A DNA stretch of 64,000 bases from an uncultured Clostridia bacterium (GCA_934747965.1 CAKVHI010000003.1:62001-126000); one strand, 5' to 3'. Numbered from the stretch's first letter, positions 7,137 to 16,847 are shown. Notes: generated by a model from the sequence alone, not told the origin. Numbers and translations: made by a program.

Positions 7137-9256
7137 TATTCCCCCTTTGCCCTAGCCACGCTCAACACATTTGGCATATCTTTAAGTTTGTTTATAAGCA
7201 TATTCAATTCAACTAAGTTTTTAACATCAACAAAAACATCAACCACTACTACATCTTGATTGTTGTTCACATTCACACCCGTTAAATTTATTTTTTCGTT
7301 GATAATAATTTTTGTAATATTCAAAACCAAATTATTATTTTTGCTTGCAACAATTCGAAGATGAGCATTAAATTCATTGCTTTGTTCATCTAAAAATTTT
7401 GCACCAATCAACCTTTCTTTGCTCAAATTTTTAACATTTCCGCAATCTTTTGTATGAATTGTAATTCCTCTTCCATGTGAGATAAATCCTACAATTTCAT
7501 CCCCCGGCACAGGCAAACAACATTTTGCAAATCTAACCAAAAGTCCATTAACACCATTATCAAAAACGATGCCCTTTTCCGAATTTTTTGGCTTTGTTTG
7601 TTTTGCAATGTTTTCTGGTTTAATTTCAACAGTTTGCCTATATCTATTTAAAAGTTTATTAACAACTTGCGTGCTAGTAAGTGAGCCATGCCCAACACTT
7701 GCAAACAAGTCTTCCAAGCCTTTAAGCGTCCACTTATCAAAAAGTTCGTCAAGCCAATCATCTTGAAGCAAATTCTTAAGTTCAACATGCTTTGATTTGC
7801 ATGTATCTTCAAGCATTTGCTTTCCCCGTTTTATATTTTCTTCCTTTAGTTCTTTTTTAAAATAAGAATTTAATTTATTTCTTGCTTCTTTTGTATTAAT
7901 AAATTTAAGCCAATCTCTGCTTGGTTTTCCATTTGCATTTGTTAAAATTTCAATAACATCGCCATTGTTCAACGATGTGTTTAATGGCACAATTTTTCCA
8001 TTAACTTTAGCGCCAACGCATTTATTTCCAACATCACTGTGAATTGCATAAGCAAAATCAATAGGTGTTGAATTTTCTTTTAAACTTATAACTTTTCCAA
8101 GCGGACTTTGAACAAAAATCTCATTGGCATAAAGGTCATTTTTAAGTTCTGTTAAATAATCTTGAGCGGTGCAAAATTCACTGTTTTCTATAAGTTTTTT
8201 AACCCAAATTAATTTTTCATCAAGACCTGATTTTTTTGATTGTTTTTCTTTATACAAAAAATGTGCCGCAACCCCGTATTCTGCAAAATCATGCATTTGG
8301 TATGTTCTGATTTGAATTTCTAAGGGGTCGTTATTTTCGGTTATAACCGTTGTGTGAATACTTTGATAACCATTAGGTTTTGGTCTTATAATATAGTCTT
8401 TAAACCTATTATCAATAGGCGTATAATAAGAATTAATCAATGAAAGCACTTCATAGCATTTACTAACATCATCAACCAGAATTCTTACTGCCAAAAGGTC
8501 ATAAATTTGATTTAGGTTGTAATTTTTGTCTTGCAATTTGTTAAAAATACTTGAAACATGTTTAACTCTTCCATAAACCTTTGCTTTTATTCCGTTCTTT
8601 TGCAAAAATTCATCGATTTTTTTTATGTTGATTTCAATTTCTTCATTTCGGTTTTTACAAATTTTGTCAAGTTCAAAACTTATTTTGTCATATTCTTCTT
8701 TATGAAAAAATCTAATGTTATAATCTTGCAAAGCACTTTTAATAACACTCAAACCAAGTCTTGCCGAAATTGGAGCGTAAAGTTCTTTAACAAGTGTGTG
8801 AAATCTTTGAATTTTTATTTTATCTTTTTCAGACAAACCCAAATCAAGCATTTTGTTATATTTTTCACATCTTGCCAAAACTTCAGCAAGTTTAACCAAA
8901 ATAACCCTAATGTCGTTTGCAATAGATAGCAATAAATTTTTTATATTTTCGGTTGAAATTTCATCATTATTTATTTTAACTTCTTCGGTTTTTATGATTG
9001 TGCTTAAAATTTCGTAACAGTCATTTTTTATTTCTTCACTTATCACAAAATCATTCAAAATGTTCGAATTTTTTCTAAATTCTGACAAAAAAATTCCGCT
9101 TAAAATCGTAACATAATCAGCATTGTTTTGCATTAAAACTTCAACTATTTTTTCGCATTTTTCATCAAAATTTGCAAAACTTTTTATAATACTTTTTAAA
9201 GATATTTTTTCATTATCCGAAATATAAGAATATTCATCAATTAATTTTTCAATCAT
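7136..9256 (-). CDS. relA: RelA/SpoT homologue: (p)ppGpp synthetase with degenerate hydrolase domain
   Basis: A 706-residue protein with the full Rel layout: N-terminal hydrolase region (1-200), synthetase (about 215-345), TGS (about 385-445), helical region and C-terminal ACT (about 635-706). The synthetase is well kept: RVKHVSSIF (230-238), YDLLAVRIL, the PKPNGYQSIHTT G-loop, and LEIQIRT with catalytic Glu313. The hydrolase is not: the HPIEVA and HDVVEDT signatures are absent (TILSGIFLSEF stands there), and KLADRLHNM has become KLAEVLARC. It should make (p)ppGpp but probably cannot degrade it. It lies directly after recJ (TAAATG junction). Confidence 0.93.
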   Translation of the reverse strand: MIEKLIDEYSYISDNEKISLKSIIKSFANFDEKCEKIVEVLMQNNADYVTILSGIFLSEFRKNSNILNDFVISEEIKNDCYEILSTIIKTEEVKINNDEISTENIKNLLLSIANDIRVILVKLAEVLARCEKYNKMLDLGLSEKDKIKIQRFHTLVKELYAPISARLGLSVIKSALQDYNIRFFHKEEYDKISFELDKICKNRNEEIEINIKKIDEFLQKNGIKAKVYGRVKHVSSIFNKLQDKNYNLNQIYDLLAVRILVDDVSKCYEVLSLINSYYTPIDNRFKDYIIRPKPNGYQSIHTTVITENNDPLEIQIRTYQMHDFAEYGVAAHFLYKEKQSKKSGLDEKLIWVKKLIENSEFCTAQDYLTELKNDLYANEIFVQSPLGKVISLKENSTPIDFAYAIHSDVGNKCVGAKVNGKIVPLNTSLNNGDVIEILTNANGKPSRDWLKFINTKEARNKLNSYFKKELKEENIKRGKQMLEDTCKSKHVELKNLLQDDWLDELFDKWTLKGLEDLFASVGHGSLTSTQVVNKLLNRYRQTVEIKPENIAKQTKPKNSEKGIVFDNGVNGLLVRFAKCCLPVPGDEIVGFISHGRGITIHTKDCGNVKNLSKERLIGAKFLDEQSNEFNAHLRIVASKNNNLVLNITKIIINEKINLTGVNVNNNQDVVVVDVFVDVKNLVELNMLINKLKDMPNVLSVARAKGE

Positions 9257-11593
9257 TTAATTCCCCACTGCATTTAATTTTTGAAATATAACAGATTTTG
9301 TTAAATCAGTTTTAATTTTGTTTAATTTATAAAAAATTTTATCACTTTGGTTATGTTTTTCTTCTATTAATTTTAACTCTTTAAACACCAAAATGCTAGC
9401 AAAAAATGTAATAAAATCAAATTTAGCACCAAACTTTGTTTGCAACAACTCAAAATATGAATATTCATTTTCGGCGCAAACATTTTTATTTATAGCCTTT
9501 ATTAAATTATAATAAACATTCAAAAAATTTTCTCTTGAAGCATCAATTTTGACCCTAAAATCACAATTTGTTGGCACGTAAATATTTGCCCCAGAAACAA
9601 TATTCAAAAAATTAACGAAATCTTCATTAATAGGTTTTTCTGTTAAAATAATTTTGTTAAAGTTGTTTAGTTCTTGACAAGATTTCAAACCGAACAGCAA
9701 ATTTGAAACACTTGGTTGATTAACAGAAAATGAAGATTGATTCTGACCAGAAAAAATAGTTTTTAAGTTTTGGTTGTAGGTTAAAAATAAGGTTTTATTG
9801 TCAAAAATATTTTCAATTTGCTTTAGGCTAGTATAATATTTTGGCTTAAATTCATTTTCACAAATTGTTGTTAATTGAGTTAAATAATTTGCCCTTAATT
9901 TTTGATTTAAAACATTGTTAGGACAATCAAAACTTGAATATTTTATAAGACCTTTCACACTTTCTTTATTTCTAAACTTATTAATTTCAAACTCTGCAAG
10001 AATTATTTTTTTATCAAAATTCTGATAATTCTCGAAGTTCTTTTCATCATTAAAAGAAATAAAATCAATGTTATTATGAGTTTTTATTAACAAATGTTGA
10101 CTTAAATTTTGCAGTTTATTAACCTTAACAGCACCCAAAACAAGTTTAAAAACGGGCGTATTGTTTTCAAATCCACATGGCTGAAAAATCTCTAGCGATT
10201 TAACAAAATTGTTTGTTATGTCATTTTCATTTAATTCCAAATCGTAGTTTTTTTTAACCATAAAATCTAAATCGGAATAATATTTTTTCAAAAATTCATT
10301 AGAATTGTTTACAAAATTTTTCAAATTTTCTTCTTTTATGCTTAATCCACCTGCTTTTTGATGCCCACCAAAATTTATCAAAATTTCTTTTGAATTTTCA
10401 AAGATTTTAACAGCATCCACATTTCCAACAGTTCGGCAAGAGCCCTTAAGTTCACCATTAATTTTGCCAAACAAAACAACCGGAAGTTCAAATTCATCAC
10501 AAAGTTTGGCACAAACTATACCCAAAACACCAACGTCCCAATCTTTGTTAAACAAAACAATTATTTTGTTGTTTTTTGAAAAATTTTTTAATTGCAATTT
10601 GGCTTCATTATAAATTTTTTCACACAAAAGTTTTCGTTTGTTGTTTAATTCTTCAAGTAATTTAAGACTTTTGTTAATTTCCTTTAAGTCATCAGAAACA
10701 AATAATTTTAAAGCAATATTTGCATCATCAAGTCTCCCGGCTGAATTAATTTTGGGTGCTATTTTGAAAGCAACATTTGAAGAATTTATACCCTTCAAAG
10801 TTTTAAAAGTGTCTTTAAATAAAATTTTGACCCCTATTGGAAGCATATCCAATCGTTTTAAGCCCTCTTTAACTATAATTCTGTTTTCATCAACAAGTGG
10901 AACGATGTCTGCAATCGTTGCTATGCTTGCAATAGCAAGATATTTTTCAAAGTTTTCGTTTTGATTATAGCAAAGTGCTTGCACAATTTTAAACGCAACA
11001 CCAGCGCCACAAAGACCGTCAAAATTAAATTTTTGACAAAATTTGGTGTTAATTATCAAACATTTAGGAAGTTTTTCTGGAAGAACATGGTGGTCTGTTA
11101 CAATTATATCAATGCCCATAAGTTTGATAAATTCAACTTCTTTTTTGCAAGAAATACCACAGTCAACTGTAATGATTAAATCGGGTTTTTCTTTTTTTGC
11201 AATTTTGTCTATGCACGGACAAGACAACCCATAGCCATCTTCAAATCTGTTTGGAAGATAAGTTTTTACATTTTTAGTTTTGGTTGTTAAATAGTTATAA
11301 AGTATGCTTGTTGCACAAATCCCATCAACATCATAATCGCCAAAAATTAAAATTTTTTCATTATTTTCTATGGCTTTTTCAATTCTGGCAACAACCTCTT
11401 TCATATTTAACAGCAAAAAAGGGTCTTTCAGGTTACTAATGCCAGAAAACAAAAATTCATTGACCTTTTCTTTTGTATTATATCCCCTATTAATCAAAAT
11501 TTCAGCCACACTTTTGTTTAAATCAAAAGCATCCATAAGTTCTTTCAAAACCTTATCATCTATTAAGTTTTCATTATTTTTTGCTATTATCAT
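9257..11593 (-). CDS. recJ: Single-stranded-DNA-specific 5'-3' exonuclease RecJ
   Basis: A 778-residue protein. The DHH phosphoesterase core shows GDYDVDG (85-91), the DCG at 144-146, DHH at 167-169 and the DHHA1 motif NFGGHQKAGG further on; these bind the catalytic metals. RecJ degrades single strands in recombination and base-excision repair. The C-terminal ~200 residues are a variable clostridial-type extension without clear motifs. It is the first gene after the secDF terminator and is followed without a gap by rel. Confidence 0.95.
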   Translation of the reverse strand: MIIAKNNENLIDDKVLKELMDAFDLNKSVAEILINRGYNTKEKVNEFLFSGISNLKDPFLLLNMKEVVARIEKAIENNEKILIFGDYDVDGICATSILYNYLTTKTKNVKTYLPNRFEDGYGLSCPCIDKIAKKEKPDLIITVDCGISCKKEVEFIKLMGIDIIVTDHHVLPEKLPKCLIINTKFCQKFNFDGLCGAGVAFKIVQALCYNQNENFEKYLAIASIATIADIVPLVDENRIIVKEGLKRLDMLPIGVKILFKDTFKTLKGINSSNVAFKIAPKINSAGRLDDANIALKLFVSDDLKEINKSLKLLEELNNKRKLLCEKIYNEAKLQLKNFSKNNKIIVLFNKDWDVGVLGIVCAKLCDEFELPVVLFGKINGELKGSCRTVGNVDAVKIFENSKEILINFGGHQKAGGLSIKEENLKNFVNNSNEFLKKYYSDLDFMVKKNYDLELNENDITNNFVKSLEIFQPCGFENNTPVFKLVLGAVKVNKLQNLSQHLLIKTHNNIDFISFNDEKNFENYQNFDKKIILAEFEINKFRNKESVKGLIKYSSFDCPNNVLNQKLRANYLTQLTTICENEFKPKYYTSLKQIENIFDNKTLFLTYNQNLKTIFSGQNQSSFSVNQPSVSNLLFGLKSCQELNNFNKIILTEKPINEDFVNFLNIVSGANIYVPTNCDFRVKIDASRENFLNVYYNLIKAINKNVCAENEYSYFELLQTKFGAKFDFITFFASILVFKELKLIEEKHNQSDKIFYKLNKIKTDLTKSVIFQKLNAVGN

Positions 11594-11628
11594 AAACTAT
11601 TTCTCTTTATACTAGTCGTAATAAAAAA

Positions 11629-11703
11629 TGTTGAATAAATAGGCACAAAATCCACATACGCTTTTTTTAATTTTAAGTGGACTTTAAACAAATTTATTCA
11701 ACA
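11629..11703 (-). terminator. Long two-tier terminator after secF
   Basis: A perfect 12-bp inverted repeat (TGTTGAATAAAT at 11629-11640, ATTTATTCAACA at 11692-11703) encloses about 50 bases that include a second pair, TCCAC/GTGGA. On the minus strand the structure ends in a run of T, just past the secF stop and 36 bases before the recJ start. Confidence 0.65.
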
Positions 11704-11708
11704 AAAAT

Positions 11709-12695
11709 TTATTTTTGTATTTTAGTTTTTCTTACAGTTTTGTCATTAATAAATGCCCAAAGCGGACCAGCAAGCATTGTTGAAGAATAAATGCCTGAAA
11801 TTAAGCCAAACAAAATTGGAAGCAAAAATTCACGAATGCTTGAAACACCAATAATTGTCAATGCAATAATTGAAACCATTGTTGTTAATGCAGTTAAAAA
11901 TGTTCTGTTCAAAACTTGTCTGATAGATATATTCGCAAGGTCATAACTGCTCATTCCTTTAAAATCATCTTTCTTTTTATTTTCTCTTATTCTGTCAAAA
12001 ACTATGATTACATTGTTAATTGAGTAACCTATAATTGTGATTAATGCCGCAATAAACCCGCCATTAATTTGTATTCTGAAAATAGAAACCAAACTGCACA
12101 TAATTAGCACATCATGAACAAGCATCAATATTGCAGTTAATCCACTTAAAAGTTCAAAACGCACAGCAATGTAAATTAATATCAAAATAACCGCAACCAA
12201 AATTGCCAAAATTGAATTAATAAGCAAAGTTGAGCTTGCACTTGCTGCAATTCTTGAACCATTTGAAACAGTAACATTAAGATGTTCATCATTAAGTTTT
12301 AGACCGCTTGAAATTTTGGTTTTTAAATTTCCAATCTCTTCTTGCATTTGTGCTTCAGTTAAACCTGCTTTATCTTTAAATCTTATTGCAAGCGAAGCCT
12401 CCTCGCCTACACCTTCTTGTTGAATGTAACCAATTTCAAAACCTTCGTTTTTAAAAATTGTGCTTACTTGGTCAGAAATTATTGCATAATTGCTTTCTTT
12501 TTCTTCCAAAACAGAGCCAACTTTAACATTTAAAACTGTTCCGCCAGTAAAGTCTATACCTAAATTGAAACCAAAAATTGAAACAATTAAAATTCCAATC
12601 AAAATTAAACTGCAACTTATTATTGCACAAATTTTCAATTTTCCACAAAAATCAAATTTATTAAGTTTTTCTTTAAAATTATTATTCGTTTTCAT
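11709..12695 (-). CDS. secF: Protein translocase subunit SecF
   Basis: A 328-residue membrane protein with one N-terminal helix, a periplasmic-type loop domain beginning GIDFTGGTVLNV, and a cluster of five C-terminal helices. Family motifs include VHDVLIMCSL and the helix IGYSINNVIIVFDRIREN. With SecD it uses the proton-motive force to help SecYEG export proteins. The start overlaps the end of secD by 14 bases, and GGGAGG lies 10 bases before the ATG. Confidence 0.96.
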   Translation of the reverse strand: MKTNNNFKEKLNKFDFCGKLKICAIISCSLILIGILIVSIFGFNLGIDFTGGTVLNVKVGSVLEEKESNYAIISDQVSTIFKNEGFEIGYIQQEGVGEEASLAIRFKDKAGLTEAQMQEEIGNLKTKISSGLKLNDEHLNVTVSNGSRIAASASSTLLINSILAILVAVILILIYIAVRFELLSGLTAILMLVHDVLIMCSLVSIFRIQINGGFIAALITIIGYSINNVIIVFDRIRENKKKDDFKGMSSYDLANISIRQVLNRTFLTALTTMVSIIALTIIGVSSIREFLLPILFGLISGIYSSTMLAGPLWAFINDKTVRKTKIQK

Positions 12696-13977
12696 CTAAA
12701 CTAGCCTCCCTTTTAAAGTTTAACTTTTTAGGGTTTTTGCTGTTAAGATTCAAATACCACTTACAGAATATTTTTGTCAAAACAAGTGCGGTGAACATAG
12801 AAAGTAAAATGCCTAGTGCTAGTGTGATAGCAAAACTCTTAATTGTGCCTGTTCCAAAAATGTATAGCACCAAACAAGCAATTAGTGTTGTTATGTTACT
12901 ATCAAGAATTGTAACCAAACCTTTTTTAAAACCATTTTGAACAGCTGTTGGAATTTTCTTTCCTAAACTATATTCATCTCTCATTCTTTCAAAAATAACA
13001 ATGTTTGCATCAACTGCCATACCCAAACTTAAAATTATACCTGCAATACCCGCTAAAGTAAGTTGAACAAAAGGTATTGCTTGCAAGAAAAACAACATTA
13101 AAATTGCATAAATTATTAAACTGAAATTAGCAATAAGTCCAAAATCTTTATAACGAACATACATTATAACAAAAATTAGCAACAAACCAACAACGCCACC
13201 AATAATAGCCCATTTCAAAGCATCTTTACCAAGGGTTGCACTTACATATTCATTTGAATATAGAGTTAATTCAACATCAAAAGTTCCGCTCATAATTTTG
13301 GTTGCATACTCTTGTGCTTCTTGATAAGTGCTCATGCCACCACTAATAAAGGTAGAGCCTGTTGAAATTGTTTCTTTAACTTGTGCTTGAGAATAATATT
13401 GCCCGCCAATAAACATATATAAACTTCCATTAGAAGCCGAAAGTTCACTTGTCAAATTTTTAAATAAAATTGCCCCTTCTTCAGTGAATTGAACAGAAAC
13501 ACCATACTCTCCGTTTTGCTGACCTGCAGAAACATTTTTTATATGCTTGCCTGTGATGACAGCTTCTGCCGTTTCACTATTTTCTTTTTTAATTTCTAAA
13601 CTTGCAGGCTCACCAATAAGATTTAAGATTTCTTCAGGGTCATCAACATCTGGCACTTCAACACGAATTTGTGTGTTGTTAAGACCATTTCCTTGTTTAA
13701 CAACAGTGGCTTCAGAAAAACCTTTGCTTGTTAGCAAACTAGAAATTCTTGTTATTGTTGCTTGCACTTGAGTGTCAAAATTTGCCTCATTATCATCAAT
13801 ATTTTTAACATTATAAACGGCAAGAATCCCACCTTCAAGGTCAATACCAAGTTTTATTGACTTTGCAAAACCATTATAAGTGTAAATTCCAATATCAAAA
13901 CTAAAAATGCTTAGAATCAAGCCAAATATAACCAAAACAGTAGTAACTATAAATTTAGTAATTGTTCTTTTTTTCAT
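12682..13977 (-). CDS. secD: Protein translocase subunit SecD
   Basis: A 431-residue protein with an N-terminal transmembrane segment, then the GIDLEGGILAVYNV motif, a P1-type extracytoplasmic domain, and a C-terminal helix block with GMAVDANIVIFERMRDE. I chose the ATG at 13977; a TTG at 13989 would add four residues, but AAGGAG is only two bases before it and 14 bases before the ATG, so the start is a little uncertain. It forms an operon with secF behind a strong promoter. Confidence 0.95.
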   Translation of the reverse strand: MKKRTITKFIVTTVLVIFGLILSIFSFDIGIYTYNGFAKSIKLGIDLEGGILAVYNVKNIDDNEANFDTQVQATITRISSLLTSKGFSEATVVKQGNGLNNTQIRVEVPDVDDPEEILNLIGEPASLEIKKENSETAEAVITGKHIKNVSAGQQNGEYGVSVQFTEEGAILFKNLTSELSASNGSLYMFIGGQYYSQAQVKETISTGSTFISGGMSTYQEAQEYATKIMSGTFDVELTLYSNEYVSATLGKDALKWAIIGGVVGLLLIFVIMYVRYKDFGLIANFSLIIYAILMLFFLQAIPFVQLTLAGIAGIILSLGMAVDANIVIFERMRDEYSLGKKIPTAVQNGFKKGLVTILDSNITTLIACLVLYIFGTGTIKSFAITLALGILLSMFTALVLTKIFCKWYLNLNSKNPKKLNFKREASLDENE

Positions 13978-14009
13978 TTTAGTGGTCAAAACTCCTTATT
14001 TTCTTTTAT

Positions 14010-14038
14010 ATTATAAATAAATAAAACTGTTTAGTCAA
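14010..14038 (-). promoter_or_regulatory. secDF promoter
   Basis: On the minus strand TTGACT (14033-14038), a 17-base spacer and TATAAT (14010-14015). The start would fall near 14003, just before AAGGAG and secD. Confidence 0.75.
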
Positions 14039-14090
14039 CAAATTTAAGCAAAAGATAAATTTTTTATTGTTTTTTGAAATTATATTAAAC

Positions 14091-14120
14091 AAAAAAAGAT
14101 AAACTTTTTTTAAGTTTACC
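14091..14120 (-). terminator. Second terminator between the TIGR04086 gene and secD
   Basis: Minus-strand stem GGTAAACTT / AAGTTTATC with one G-U pair, followed by seven T. It backs up the hairpin at 14134-14162. Confidence 0.65.
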
Positions 14121-14133
14121 TTAGATTATTAAC

Positions 14134-14162
14134 AAAAAAATAGAGTTTTACACCCTATTTTT
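14134..14162 (-). terminator. Terminator overlapping the TIGR04086 gene stop
   Basis: Minus-strand stem AAAAATAG / CTATTTTT, with extra pairs inside the loop, and a T run after it. The stop codon at 14155-14157 is inside the stem. Confidence 0.65.
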
Positions 14163-14556
14163 TGCGAAAAATATTGCAGATGATTGCACAAATAACACCA
14201 AGAGCAAGGCTAAATAACACATCAAAAATCAAACTTACTGAGAATTCAAATTTTCCATTTAATGCACTAAATAAAATGTAAGCCAAAATTGTGTAAACTA
14301 CACCGATTAAAGCCCCTTTTAATAATGTTTTTTCGCCATCCTTTTTAAAAGCAAAAAAGCAACCACACAAAATTGACAAAACCTTTATTACCTGATTTAT
14401 CGGCTTTATTAATCCATCACTTAAACTTGTAAGTTTGATTATAAAAGCGAACAATAAAATTGAAAGTAAACTTACAATCAAAGCATTCATTGCACCTTTC
14501 AAAATTGTTAAAAAACTATTACTAGAATTTGCTATTCTTATTTTTTTTGTTCTCAT
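14155..14556 (-). CDS. TIGR04086 family membrane protein
   Basis: A 133-residue protein with four predicted membrane helices (AMNALIVSLLSILLFAFII; VLSILCGCFFAF; GALIGVVYTILAYILF; IFDVLFSLALGVICAII) and positively charged ends. It fits the TIGR04086 family, which in Clostridia lies in this same place between yajC and secDF; the function is unknown. I start it at the ATG at 14556, which has GAGGGG four bases upstream, rather than at an earlier in-frame codon at 14589. Confidence 0.8.
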   Translation of the reverse strand: MRTKKIRIANSSNSFLTILKGAMNALIVSLLSILLFAFIIKLTSLSDGLIKPINQVIKVLSILCGCFFAFKKDGEKTLLKGALIGVVYTILAYILFSALNGKFEFSVSLIFDVLFSLALGVICAIICNIFRKK

Positions 14557-14664
14557 AAAACCCCTCTTACATAATTTTATGATAAACATTATAAAATTAG
14601 AACAAAATTAAGACAAGCATTGAAATCAGAAAAATAATTAATTAAAATATCAACATATTAATTT

Positions 14665-14904
14665 TTAAAATGTTTTTTCATCTTTTGGCTTTTTCAAATC
14701 ATTTTGTTTATCAACTTTTTCTTTCAAACAATTATAAATGAAATTTGCTTCTTCACTGGTATCGCAAATAATTATATCTTTTTTACCATCTTTATAAAAA
14801 ACAATAACAGAAAATTCGTAGTACACTTCACAATCTTCTAGTTTTATTTCTTTTATATTTGATATATTTTTTGCAACTTTTTCTATTCTATTTATATCCA
14901 CCAT
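14665..14904 (-). CDS. Small hypothetical protein between yajC and the TIGR04086 gene
   Basis: A 79-residue soluble protein that I do not recognise (MVDINRIEKVAKNI, then YYEFSVIVFYKDGKKDIIICDTSEEANFIY and a Lys/Asp-rich tail). The fold looks like a short alpha-beta domain. The ATG at 14904 is preceded by GAGGAGGGTG, which decides the start. In many Clostridia the position between yajC and TIGR04086 holds the SCIFF peptide and its radical SAM maturase; neither is here, and this protein has only two Cys. Confidence 0.75.
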   Translation of the reverse strand: MVDINRIEKVAKNISNIKEIKLEDCEVYYEFSVIVFYKDGKKDIIICDTSEEANFIYNCLKEKVDKQNDLKKPKDEKTF

Positions 14905-15083
14905 ATTCACCCTCCTCAAATTATTGAGAATAGTATAACACAATTAAAAAACAATATCAATATTAAATTAAAAATAATCTAATCTTATTTGTTGAAAAAC
15001 AATCTCTTTTAAATTTTATTACAATTTAAAATTTTTAGTTTTAGGACCTAATTTGGCAAAAATTTAAAATTTACAAAAAATCA

Positions 15084-15112
15084 ATTCAAAAAAAGTGCCT
15101 TTAGGCACTTTT
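15084..15112 (-). terminator. Terminator after yajC
   Basis: Stem AAAAGTGCC / GGCACTTTT (15091-15099 and 15104-15112) with a 4-base loop, then seven T on the minus strand. It ends the long tgt/queA/ruv transcript or the yajC gene alone. Confidence 0.85.
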
Positions 15113-15114
15113 GA

Positions 15115-15570
15115 TTATTGTTTTTTAGAATTTGATTTTCTTTTTGGTTTATTTTCTGTTTCAACCTTTTCTTTCACATCAAAGGCTTCAGTTGCTTCTT
15201 CTTTGCTTTCTTCTTTAACATCAGATGCTGACATTGCTTCATCAACATCCACAACTTCTTCTTTATTGTCTACTGAATAAATACCTTCAATATTCATTTC
15301 AATATAACTAGATTTGTTTCCTTCCCCTGTTTTTATTAAAACAATTTTTCCGTCTGTTGTGTCTGTAATTTTTTCAATAGTACCATAGATAAAGGTTTTG
15401 GTTAAAACTTTAGAGCCAACTTTCAAATCGTTCAAAAGATTTTGTTGATTTTGCATATATTTTTTGTTTTTAAAATAACTTAAAACAAACATTGCAACAC
15501 AAGCAACAAGCAAAACTATAATCAAAATCAAATTTCCAATACCATTGCTATCTGCTAATAATAATTTCAT
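15115..15570 (-). CDS. yajC: Preprotein translocase accessory subunit YajC
   Basis: A 151-residue protein with one membrane helix (residues about 12-32, GNLILIIVLLVACVAMFVL), then the YajC domain: LKVGSKVLTKTFIYGTIEKI. Typical YajC is 90-110 residues. The extra C-terminal ~55 residues are an acidic Glu/Val/Asp-rich stretch ending in a basic KPKRKSNSKKQ tail. It associates with SecDF, which lies just downstream in the same direction. Confidence 0.92.
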   Translation of the reverse strand: MKLLLADSNGIGNLILIIVLLVACVAMFVLSYFKNKKYMQNQQNLLNDLKVGSKVLTKTFIYGTIEKITDTTDGKIVLIKTGEGNKSSYIEMNIEGIYSVDNKEEVVDVDEAMSASDVKEESKEEATEAFDVKEKVETENKPKRKSNSKKQ

Positions 15571-15639
15571 AATTCACTCCTTTTAATATGTTTATTTTAT
15601 CAAAAAAATATTGTTTCTCCAATCAAATAATCAAAATAT

Positions 15640-16758
15640 TTAAAAATTTCCGTATTTTTTGTAGAATTCATCTCTAAAATCTAGAAGTCGATCTTCCCAA
15701 ATTGCTTTTTTAATATCTTCGGTCATTTTTGTTAAAAATCTGATATTATGCAAACTTAATAGTCTTGCACCCAAAATTTCATCGGCATTAATCAAATGTC
15801 TTAAATATGCTTTTGTAAAATTTTTGCAACAATAACAATCACACTCATCATCAAGTGGACTAAAATCCTCTTTATATTTTGCATTTCTAACAACAACTTT
15901 TCCATGACTTGTAAAAGCCGTACCATTTCTTGCAACTCTTGTCGGAAGAACACAATCCATCATATCAATTCCTCGAATTATTCCTTCAATTAAGCAATCT
16001 GGGCTACCAACCCCCATTAAATATCGAGGAACACTTTCAGGATAAAGCGGTTTTAACTCATCCAAAATTTCATACATAACTTCTTTTGGCTCGCCAACCG
16101 ATAACCCACCAATAGCAATTCCTGTGTGAACATAAGGAAGGGTTTTTTCCAAACTAATCTTTCTTAAGTCTTTATAAAAATTTCCTTGAACGATTGGAAA
16201 CAAACATTGATTTTCATTTTTATGATATTTGTAACACCTGTCAAGCCAAGCAAGAGTACGATTCATATATTTTTCTGCTTGCTCATGACTTACCCCTGTT
16301 CCACTGCACTGGTCAAAAGCCATTATAATGTCCGCACCCAAACTTTCTTCAATTTCAATTGCTTTTTCGGGCGTGAAAAAATGCTTTGAGCCATCAAGAT
16401 GACTTCTAAACTCAACGCCATTATCTGTAATCTTATTCTTTTGTGCAAGGCTGAAAACTTGAAATCCACCACTATCAGTTAAAATCGGTCTATCCCAATT
16501 CATAAATTTGTGAAGTCCACCTGCTTTTTCAACAAGTTTATGCCCTGGGCGCAAATATAAATGATAAGTGTTAGACAAAATAATTTGTGCATTAACATCT
16601 TTAAGATCTTGAGGCGACAAAGTTTTTACAGTTGCTTGTGTTCCTACCGGCATAAAAACAGGGGTTTCTATATCTCCATGTGGAGTGTGCAACTTACCTA
16701 TTCGTGCACCACTTTGTTTGCAAGTTTTTATAACTTCAAAATAAAAATTTTTATCCAT
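15640..16758 (-). CDS. tgt: Queuine tRNA-ribosyltransferase
   Basis: A 372-residue protein, the normal bacterial Tgt length. Visible are the DSGGFQVFSL substrate loop, the DCVLPTRVARNG segment with the catalytic Asp, and the zinc site CxCxxC...H (CDCYCC, then LLSLHN). The enzyme swaps guanine 34 for preQ1 in tRNAs with GUN anticodons. Its partner queA lies directly upstream in the same direction. No preQ1 synthesis gene is in the window. Confidence 0.97.
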   Translation of the reverse strand: MDKNFYFEVIKTCKQSGARIGKLHTPHGDIETPVFMPVGTQATVKTLSPQDLKDVNAQIILSNTYHLYLRPGHKLVEKAGGLHKFMNWDRPILTDSGGFQVFSLAQKNKITDNGVEFRSHLDGSKHFFTPEKAIEIEESLGADIIMAFDQCSGTGVSHEQAEKYMNRTLAWLDRCYKYHKNENQCLFPIVQGNFYKDLRKISLEKTLPYVHTGIAIGGLSVGEPKEVMYEILDELKPLYPESVPRYLMGVGSPDCLIEGIIRGIDMMDCVLPTRVARNGTAFTSHGKVVVRNAKYKEDFSPLDDECDCYCCKNFTKAYLRHLINADEILGARLLSLHNIRFLTKMTEDIKKAIWEDRLLDFRDEFYKKYGNF

Positions 16759-16847
16759 TAAAATATCCTTTCTTCGTTTTGTTTAATATTTCTTTCAAAT
16801 CTCTGTTAAATTCTTTACAAAAATACAAATTTAACTACATAAAATGT

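Noticed and set aside
14944..15083. Search for a SCIFF precursor peptide between yajC and the 79-residue gene
   Set aside because: No frame with six cysteines in about 45 residues was found on either strand.
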